The position numbers and the translations under genes were made by a program. Of a DNA stretch of 64,000 nucleotides, positions 55,931-64,000 are shown piece by piece. Below the pieces are notes generated by a model. The model ran no database searches. It was not told the DNA's origin and saw nothing but the letters and a program-made list of their open reading frames with translations. Each line of letters starts with the position of its first letter. Position 1 is the stretch's first letter. Origin of the DNA: Isoetes taiwanensis (Eukaryota > Streptophyta > Lycopodiopsida > Isoetales > Isoetaceae); assembly GCA_021234155.1 (NCBI GenBank), contig JAJEKV010000038.1, positions 11,175,190-11,239,189 on the forward strand, in the 5' to 3' direction.

Positions 55931-56690
55931 GTTATTTTTAATAACCCGTATTGAAAAACTTTGTCATTGCACATTTTAAAATTTGGCTTGCTGATTACTT
56001 TAATACTTTGGTTCTGTTGGCAGGTTACAGTCGATTCAATAAGATCAGCAAATGGTTTGGAAGGGGATGTCATAGTTGTTGGAGAGAAGCTTAACATTCC
56101 CATGTAAAGTGAATGTACCGATTTTGTGGACTTGTAGACACTGCAGATTATTTTTGTGTTATTTGTTGTCTTCAGCATTCCTTGAGTTTGGCCACCCCTT
56201 ATTATGTACTCTACGTTGGGGTGTGGGAATGCTATATTTGAAGTAAATAAGCAATTTCGCAATCTCAGCTTTAGGTATAAGCCAGTATTGGCAAACCTCT
56301 TGCAAAGGAATGTGCCGCAGGCTATTTACATATAATTTTTGTGCGCAATTATATGAAGCTACTAATTTTGTTGTGTTTAATGTGAGTTTGCAAGGTAATG
56401 CTAGATATTGTACTTGTAGCTTTGTGGGCCAGAATTTAGAGCTAGAAGCAACAAGCATCATCAGTTACATTTATTTTTGTAATGGCCCTTTGGAGTACCA
56501 CGTTCGATTCCCAGAAGATCTTTACTTTTGTATAATATTCATAAATGTGTATAAGAGGTGCTTGTATCATATTGTAAATGTGTTAGGACGTCCTAGCATA
56601 CAAACCTGTTGTGTTGCATATTCAAAAAGATAAGCCAACGACTTGGTTCATAATAAGCAACCAAGACCCAATTTTTTTAAAAATAAATAC
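55931..56690. other. Noncoding flank with one exon-like stretch
   Basis: After TTGGCAG at 56024, VTVDSIRSANGLEGDVIVVG and EKLNIPM end at a stop (56107). It could be the next exon of the same broken gene, but it matches no HD-Zip IV region I know. The remainder has no gene. Confidence 0.35.
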
Positions 56691-57144
56691 AATTCATTAC
56701 GTTCGGGCCTTTGGTTTGTTAAAGGCCCCGAAGGGGCCAAAATTTTTTTTAGGTATAAAACAAACCATTACATTCCACACTTAAAAATAAAATTCCCCCT
56801 TAAACCCCCTCTGGTTTGGGTGCATATTCACACGGGGGGTGACGTAGGGCAGCGAGAGCCCCTAAAATCATATTATACATGTACAAAATCAACACCATAT
56901 AGTACATTGTCTCAAATCTTATAGTATTTTGCAAACTGTGTTATACAGTATACCAAAACTTGTACATGCATACCCCACAAACGAGGATTTCTATGTACGG
57001 TTGAGATCGAGGAATAAAGGGCATATATGCTTATCCAACAGCTCTCGATGCCCGGAGTCACCCCCCGTGTGAATATGCACCCAAACCAGAGGGGGTTTAA
57101 GGGGGAATTTTATTTTTAAGTGTGGAATGTAATGGTTTGTTTTA
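56690..57144. mobile_element. Foldback element, right arm truncated at duplication junction
   Basis: Left arm with GGCCCCGAAGGGGCC and CCCCTCTGGTTTGGGTGCAT, spacer with CCCCACAAACGAGGAT, and right arm to GTAATGGTTTGTTTTAT. The right arm should continue with ACCT and the GGCCCC block but instead becomes duplication block B. Microhomology TTAT is shared at the junction. Confidence 0.85.
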
Positions 57145-58746
57145 TTCCTTTCCTCCAACCCGTCCCCTACATCAAGCTGATTTATTATTCTTTTCCCAAG
57201 CAATAGTTTTTTGATCCCGATACCCTAACTAAATATGTGGCTTGGGCAGCCAAATAAAACCCTCCAACTAGGGAGGAACCAACTTGGAGGCCACCTCATC
57301 TAGCATGTTATTTAACATGGTCACTTTTATAATGTTTTTTCCAAGTATTATGGCGTCACATTCAAGTTTTATTCTCCACCATTGATATGGCTAATATTCC
57401 CAGTATTGTGCCAGATCAAAGGCCATTAGATTTTTGAGCGGAAAAATGCATGCCACTGTCAATGGTGTGAAAACAACGTATGGTTGAAGCAATTAGGAAG
57501 AAGAAAACAAAAAAACCACTTCAAAACCATTGGCGCTCTCGAATTTGCCAGACCTAGCTTCACACACATCGCCCCTCCACTAAACCTCAGCAAGAACTAT
57601 GGCATGACATACCACGGCTTCATGAAACCGTCGTCCTCCATAGCGTTCTCAACTGGGGGAAAGGGTCAAAGGCCAAGGCAAATTTTCCACGTCGCCTGAC
57701 CAGTTGGGATAACGATGGAAGGCTACTCGAAATGAAGAAAGGAAAAGAGAAGCTATGCTCCGGTTACGCCCTAACCCTGTTCCGATTAACTCTGTAAATA
57801 AGAGAACCAAAGAACCAAAGTAAAGAAACCAGCAACGAGAAAGCTTGTCAATCGATCCTGCACTGCTCCCCCTATTAATACTGCACTCAATCCAAAATCT
57901 GGAACTGCTTCAATGAATCCTGCTGCCGAGATCAATCCCGCCCAATCTCCAAATCAATCTCGCAAGTGGATGTACCTGCACAACAGAGATGGTTGTTTAC
58001 AGCAGGGCTGGAGGATTCGAACCTCCAGGCCATCTCGGCCTCACCAGAACCCTCCATCTTACAAGGAAGCAAAGAAGACAAGCATCCGCCGGGTCGGAAC
58101 CACATAGCAAGCTAAAAAAAAAAAAAAAAAAACAGGACACCAACAATAGGACAACAGAACTGAGCCGCCACTGCCAGAGCTCGGCACACAAATTTCTCCT
58201 TCACAGCAAGCTGAAATGCCCGAAATTTTCATCTGGAATGCCCGAAATCCCATCTGCATGTTCTTTGCTTGCGGAAAATGTAGGTCGACTTACCTACAGC
58301 TGTTCAAGACTCCCCTGAACAACTCCACACCGCGCAACAAGGAGACATCTAGCCCTTTCGACTCCCAACAAAGCAAAGAGGTCGTTTCTTGGCTTCAACA
58401 ATGCTCCTACCGCTTGCTCCCTCTGCGCCTCACCCATAGAAACAGAGAACCCAAAAAAGGAAGTGGCGTGAAACTCTATCCACGCCCTACAATTTAGCAT
58501 GGAAAATAGCAAACAATAAACTTGCAAATACATTGAAATTAAAAACTAGACCACTAAATGCAAACAAGCTGCTCAAACATGCCAAAATATAATACAATAC
58601 GGGATCAAAATCATAGTCCCAACCACTGATTCCCAAATACGAAACAAAAATCGCAGAAGTTTATAGCATGTTATTTTGCTTGCCATTGAATTGTTCCACA
58701 AAAATTTGCAAACTTGCACAACTTTAAAACAAGAATACTAAGAGTA

Positions 58747-59021
58747 TGTATTAAAGATCAACAGTGCAAACAGAAGAACTGAACCTTTGTGTGAGAAAAT
58801 AAGAACTCGAAACTTTGCATTCAGAAAAACTTGATCTGATCCAGTGGCCTACAAGACATTTTTATATGCCATTGTAACACAATCTTAGGCTTAACACAAG
58901 CCTTAAGTTTAGAAACTTAGAATAAAACAAGGAACCCTTTAATTAAGCACAATTCAAGGAGTAAACTTAGCAGAAACAAAAATAGATGTTTCCAAGCACG
59001 TAAATCTTTTGATATCCAACA
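58747..59021 (-). repeat. Copia LTR (minus-strand element), copy 2
   Basis: Counterpart of 39091-39365, same length (275 bp) and ends, one visible difference near CATTCAG. Confidence 0.85.
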
Positions 59022-60210
59022 CGCCTCCTCAAAAGGTACGAAACCAATTTGAACCTGTTTAAAACATTCCAAGCTGCTTCAGATTTTTGCCCATCTTCAG
59101 ATTGGCAAGAGCTTTGGTCAGAATATCTGCAGCCATATCATTTGTGCAGCAATAATCAATCTTGATCTTTCCTTCCTCAACCAACTGCCTAACCACGTGA
59201 AACTTAATATCAACATGTTTCATTCGAGCATCCATCACTGGATTTTTAGAAATGGCAATTGTCCCCTGGTTGTCACAGAAGATAATCAGTGGGACATCAA
59301 TGTGTATGCCCAAATCCCTGTAGAGCTGTTGTAGCCATACTACCTCATTACTTGCATTAGCAAGTGCTATATATCTGGCCTCGGTTGTGGACTGGGCCAC
59401 ACATTTCTACTTAGTGCTTTTCCAGTTTATGATACCTCCTGCAATGATGAATTATTAGCCTGAAGTTGAGGTTCTATCATGTAAGTTTTCTGCCCAGTCA
59501 GAATCAGAATGGCCAAGAAGATCTGTAGTGTCCTTTGCATTGTACATGATGCCATTATCAATTGTGCCATCAAGGTACCTGCGACATCTTTTGAGAGCAG
59601 TGCAATTAGTTTGTTTTGAGGAAACAGAGAATTGACTGAGTTTACAGGTGACAAGAGACAAATCTGGTCATGTGGTCAAGGCTGCAAAGTTCAGTGATCC
59701 AATGATGCTTCAATAATTGTCACAAAAATACTGCATGTTTGAAGAGCATTCTGGATCATTTGGAAATAGAGGTAAGTTTATTTCCATTTGTTTTAATTGG
59801 ATGATAGTCAGAAAGACTGAGATTTTGGATCAAATTCTGCAAGTATTTGGTCTGTTTCATGGACAAAGTTCCATTTAACTGATTATATGAAATTTCTATG
59901 CCAAGAAGATAACGTACCTGGCCAAGGTCTTTCATCTTGAAATTGGCTTGGAGCTGAGATTTCAGAAGGTTGAGGTCTTTTTTCATTGGCTGCAATGATG
60001 AGAATATCATCCACATAACATATGACAAACAATGGTGAGACATCAGGAAAGGGCAATTCCACTAAGGAAGGCCCTCCTACTAAGAATGTTGAAGAAAAAC
60101 AAATAGTCCTCTGTAGTAGGGTGCAATGGAGGGACAAGAAGGTCAGAATCATGCACAAGTGCAACAAGGAAATAGTAGGTCAAGGAGTCATTGTACTAGC
60201 AGATCTTGGT
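59022..60210 (-). pseudogene. Ty1/copia pol 3' half: RT end and RNase H, copy 2
   Basis: Same order and breaks as 39366-40555: CYVDDILIIAANEK, FKMKDLGQVRYLLGIEISYN, FCDNQGTIAISKNP, HVDIKFHVVRQLVEEGKI. A few residues differ from copy 1 near the RT part (for example SLSDYHP here against KFFDYHP there), matching AGACTGAG against AAATTTGAG in the DNA. Confidence 0.88.
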
Positions 60211-61998
60211 CAAGCTGTCAATGATGAAAGATCTATAGTTCCAGATAGTCATTTATGCATCTATTTCTCCTCGAACCCCCTGTTATTGTGCTATATATTC
60301 TAGATGAGGTGCACCGTAGAATACCTCGATTGTCGGATTCGTCGATTCTACGACTCAGACCTTTTTTTTTTTTTTTTTTTTGAGAGAACGGTGGTGGTTT
60401 TTTTTATATTATATAGAAAAGAAATTACAATGCTTCATTACAGCAAGAGAACTACTACAGGAGTAGACTCAACATCTTCATTCCCTTAACTGCAGAAACT
60501 TATTAAAAGCTCTAATAGCAAATCTGCATTAAGGCACAGAGATGTCTCTCCACATCGGAACCAGAATCTGCAAGATGATCAGGAAGAGCCAATGGCTCCC
60601 GAAATAATTCCTGTTGGCCTGAGAAACACACAAATAACCTGAATTGCTGAAGTAGAAAGAAGATGTACGTCCTTAGACTATAAGACAACAGCCAGATATG
60701 ACACGAACATGCATATCAAGATATTTGAAGAAGCACATGCTAGGACACGCCAAAGATCGGCATGCTAATTCCATATGGAAAGCCAAGGTAATTTGGCATC
60801 AGTACCAAATTTTCACCCAAATTTAAGTATTTGAGTGGCTTCTCAAGCTTAGCGGTGCTTAAAAAGAAACCTAGGTGCTTCTGTGCTCAATCTTCTATGC
60901 TCAAGCTTCAAAGATTTTAAGCATTTAGATTTTTAGTCAGTCACGCCATATATCTAATTGTCTTTGCCTCTTCAATATAAATCAATAATTCCGATTCATC
61001 CAGATAGCTCCCCGACAAAACATAATCTTTCTAATCATCATTTGCAAAGACTGGATCTTCCTGCTAGTAAGAAAGAGTGAAGAGATAATGGCAAAATAGA
61101 ATTCATTCCAAGAAATTCCATTCGGATCAGAGGGTTTTCACTGCAAAAATTACATGATGTCACATCTCCACAACCTGAATCTTGCTGAGAAACTATTCTC
61201 TTCACCTTATAGGCCGGTGTCCCAACCGGCAAACCATTTTCGGCGTGACCATCTTCAAGAAAGGAGATGGAAATAATGCAAAAACATCAAAGAAAAGAAC
61301 CACGTTTGTGGTTACCTGTTTCCCCAAAAAAGATCCAGATTATGTCCGCCAGAGAGGAGAAGAAAAATGCGATTTGTGCAGATCTTTTTCCAGAAATTTT
61401 GAAATGGATTGTCCTGCCTTGCTAGCACTTTCCTAATATCTGCAGGCACCAGGATGGAGGTGACAGTGCCGGATTGGAGAGAGGAAGGCGACTCTCCTCT
61501 CTTCTGCCGCCCTAGCCGCCGAAGACTGCACCAAGAACCGTAACCGTCATTTCCTAGGATGTCATCATAGGAATTTACTCAGACCATTTAGATGCACCCT
61601 AGACTACCTCGATCGCCGACTTGTCTAATTCTACTCAACCCGCACCATATATGGTTGTTTATGATTGGGGGCACTTATGATTTGAAATATGAAGTACTGG
61701 TTCTCCCAAGGTTTGGAATGCATATGAACCTCTATATGGGTTCGCCTAGGGTTTTAGAATATGAAATATGAAGACGAACCATTATCAAAATAGTCCAATG
61801 TCTTAGTACGAATGCTTTAATCAATACAACCAACGAGCGAATGTAATTTTTTTCTATTAAATCTATGTTTTTTTATTTTAATATTTAACAACCCATCAAT
61901 TGTTTTAGACTACATGATCTATGGTTCCAGGAACAGTCATTTATGCATCCATATCAAATCCCCTTGGAACTCCTATTATTGTGCTTATCTATTCATAC
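60211..61998. other. Unassigned block between copia halves, copy 2
   Basis: Counterpart of 40556-42335. No gene. The dispersed-repeat terminal motif is at about 60278. A longer poly-T tract sits at 60362-60381. This stretch shows the densest CAG/CTG-linked differences from copy 1. Confidence 0.5.
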
Positions 61999-62592
61999 TG
62001 TTGGATATCAAAAGGTTTACGAGCTTGGAAACATCTATTTTTGTTTATGGGTAAAAGCATGCTACGGTGTACCACTTTTGGAACCCTTAAAAGTACCTAC
62101 ACTGGGTACTTTTAAAACTGGTACTTTTTGTTTTTTCTTTCCATTAAAATCAATCAAAAATTTTTGAATTGAAGGTCAATAACATGTCAATCTATAGTAT
62201 TAGAGGATAACAATACTATTAGAGACTAATATAAATGAATTAACTCTCAAACTTATTATTTATTGCAGCATTTATGCAAGTTCCCAGTACCCAGTGCTGG
62301 GTACTTTTCTGGGTAGTTTCGCACTCCCTAAAAAGCACTTTAGAAGGTACACCCTAGCATGCTTTCACCCTTATGCTAAGTTCACTCCTTGAATTTTGCT
62401 TAGTTAAACGGTTCCTTGTTTTACTCTAAGTTTCTAAACTTAAGGCTTGTGTTAAGCCTAAGATTGTGTTGTGGCATATAAAAATGCGTTGTAGATCACT
62501 GGATCAGATCAAGTTTTTCTGAATGCAAAGTTTCGAATTCTTATTTTCTCACACAAAGGTTCAGCTCTTCTGTTTGCATTGTTGATCTTTAA
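61999..62592 (+). repeat. Copia 5' LTR (plus-strand element), copy 2, with MITE inserted
   Basis: Counterpart of 42336-42603, lengthened by a 322-bp insertion at 62049-62370. The LTR sequence on either side is the same as copy 1 apart from single bases. Confidence 0.9.
62049..62370. mobile_element. MITE present only in duplication copy 2
   Basis: The ends GGGTAAAAGCATGCTACGGT and, inverted, GGGTGAAAGCATGCTAGGGT form terminal repeats of about 25 bp (extending through GTACC). A 4-bp duplication TTAT flanks it (62045-62048, 62371-62374), and copy 1 shows the empty site GTTTATGCTAAG at 42380. The interior is AT-rich and noncoding. Superfamily unassigned. Confidence 0.92.
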
Positions 62593-62605
62593 TGGGTTAT
62601 GGGCC
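62593..62605 (+). promoter_or_regulatory. Copia primer-binding site, copy 2
   Basis: TGGGTTATGGGCC, the same initiator tRNA-Met anticodon-arm complement as at 42604-42616. Confidence 0.75.
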
Positions 62606-62708
62606 TACACATGCTTTAAACATCCGTTGCTGATTCTTAAACTCTGTGATTAATCTGGTGTACGGTATCTCTGTCTCATCACCTTTTTCTTCATCGTGAG
62701 GTCTGGAT

Positions 62709-63443
62709 ATGGAAGATATCACTGGAACTCTTTATGTCTCTGAGTGGCGCATGATTCCTCGCTTATCGTGGAAGAATTTCTAGATGTGGAAATGGAGAAT
62801 GCAAGTGGTTTTGAAGGACCGGAAGCTCTGGGATGTTGTAGAGCCTGCTCCACAAATTGTTGTTCTTGATAATCCGGCTAGTGATGCCGATGTTGATGAA
62901 CCTCTGATTCCGGAGGCTGTTGACGAAGTGGAAAGGGATCGTAAGGCTCAGTTCATTTTGATAACAAGTCTTGACAATGTCTCTGCATGCATTGTGAAGG
63001 ACTCACCAACTGCCCAAGCTATGCGGGAGTCCCTTAGATTCCACTATGAGTTTGCCACTGCTGAAAATCATTTGGTGCTGCGAAAGCGTCTGTATGAGCT
63101 CCAACTGTCTGAAGGAGGTGATTTGCTTGAGCATGTGTGTAAAATGAAAGACATGCTGGATGATTTGTGTGCCACTGGAGGCGAAATTAGTGAGGGCAAA
63201 AAAGTCTGCATGCTGCTCAACAGTCTTCCTAAATCTTATGAAGGCTTGGTGAACTCTCTTGAGAATAGTCTTGATGTCTATATCTTTGACACGGCTTATG
63301 AGAAAATCAAAATTGAGTCTCTGAGACAGAGACAACAATCTCGTCCTCATGATGACCTTATGGTTGCAGACACTCGAGGAAATCAAACTCAAGATGCTCG
63401 AGGAACTCGGAGTCATATAGATGTCAAAAGGATGGACATCTAG
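62709..63443 (+). pseudogene. Ty1/copia gag, copy 2, nearly intact
   Basis: After MEDITGTLYVSEWRM and one stop at 62781, an open frame of 219 codons (62784-63443) runs through WKWRMQVVLKDRKLWDVVE, LRKRLYELQLSEGGDLLEHV and LLNSLPKSYEGLVNSLENSL. It is the UBN2-type gag of copia elements. In copy 1 the same gene has further shifts, so this copy is the better guide to the family. The zinc knuckle expected after the end (near 63430-63460, DCRA) is broken. Confidence 0.87.
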
Positions 63444-64000
63444 CTCGAGATTGCAGAGCACTGGCACCTATTGCTAAATCTGAACCTACTGTGGAGCAGA
63501 GCAACATGGCTCTGGATTATCATTGTGTTGCACTCACTGAAGTATCCAGCAAAGGACCTATATGATTTCTAGACTCTGGTGCAACTTGTCATATGACTCC
63601 TACACGAAGAATCTTCGTTAACTACCAATCCTTGAATGAAGACGAACTGTTTGCATGGGAGATAATCATCTTCAACGTCCCAAAGGAATTGGAACAGTAA
63701 AAATCCACACCAAGTCTGGTGTTCCCAAATTTCTGAAACATATATTGCATGTTCCCGGACTGCACAAGAGCTTACTTTCTGTAAGTAAAATCACTGATGC
63801 AGGACTTGTTGTTTCATTTGGGACAGGTTTCTGTCACATCCAAAATGCTGCTAAGGAAATTATGCTCACGGGCACCCAACAAGGTAATCTCTATTAAATT
63901 GCAAATGTTGTTGAAGAAGTAAATCTTGCTCTGCTGAATACTCCTCAAGCCTTATGGCACTTTAGAGTTGGCCATATTTCATTAGCGCGCATGGAACATT
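63444..64000 (+). pseudogene. Ty1/copia protease and integrase start, copy 2 (cut by window end)
   Basis: FLDSGATCHMTPTRRIFVNY protease motif, then LKHILHVPGLHKSLLSVSKI and the pre-integrase ALWHFRVGHIS at the window edge. It is the same as copy 1 except for TTAGCGCGC against TCTGCGCGC near 63982. Confidence 0.87.

Larger units (their letters stand above)
57142..64000. repeat. Segmental duplication block B, copy 2
   Basis: Repeats 37480-44014 in the same orientation with an offset of 19,662 bp at the left end. Some stretches, such as the RNase H region, look the same over about a kilobase; others carry many small differences concentrated at CAG/CTG. Copy 2 is cut off by the window end. Confidence 0.95.

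Overview
This window reads as repeat-dense nuclear DNA of a land plant. The evidence is a complete intron-containing plant laccase, broken pieces of plant-type genes (a Furry/MOR2-PAG1-like exon, a PLS-type PPR protein, a class IV HD-Zip START region), chromovirus-type Ty3/gypsy and Ty1/copia retroelements, CACTA and hAT DNA elements, and a degenerate TTTAGGG-like tract. The mix of element types and the very low density of intact genes would suit a large-genome seed-free vascular plant (fern or lycophyte), but that placement is inference.

Layout. 1-9.5 kb: a direct repeat pair, then the GC-rich terminal part of a CACTA-like element whose right end (3616) cuts into the chromodomain of a minus-strand gypsy chromovirus (about 3617-9180). 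That gypsy element is also split by a 551-bp foldback MITE (4829-5379) and a 780-bp hAT-type element (7416-8195). 9.5-18.7 kb: a SINE-like unit, decayed sequence, LINE tails, a partial foldback element, gene fragments and a 5'-truncated LINE. 19.4-21 kb: an intact 528-codon ORF of a DUF7869-like, transposase-like family. 21-29 kb: a PPR pseudogene and a broken ORF with a methyltransferase-like end, near several GATCGC-type palindromes. 30-31.1 kb: a second hAT-type element with GGGAAC subterminal repeats. 32.7-33.8 kb: tandem repeats, a perfect 28-bp hairpin, and a 57-codon ORF with a G-box and TATA box upstream. 35.27-37.41 kb: the laccase (six exons, 575 aa). 37.5-45.7 kb: two oppositely oriented copia half-elements of one family. 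45.7-53.7 kb: mostly noncoding, with microsatellites and a palindromic foldback element (51088-51762).

From 53.7 kb to the window end much of 36.9-44.0 kb is repeated: the laccase 3' end (53739-54237) and the whole copia block (57142-64000). The two parts are separated by 2.9 kb holding a dispersed repeat, HD-Zip IV fragments and a truncated foldback element. In the copia block many differences between copies sit at CAG/CTG trinucleotides, which more likely reflects assembly error at methylated CHG sites than ordinary mutation. The laccase is the one gene supported in full; the DUF7869-like ORF and the 57-codon ORF are the other candidates for functional coding sequence. Almost everything else is mobile-element sequence or captured gene debris.
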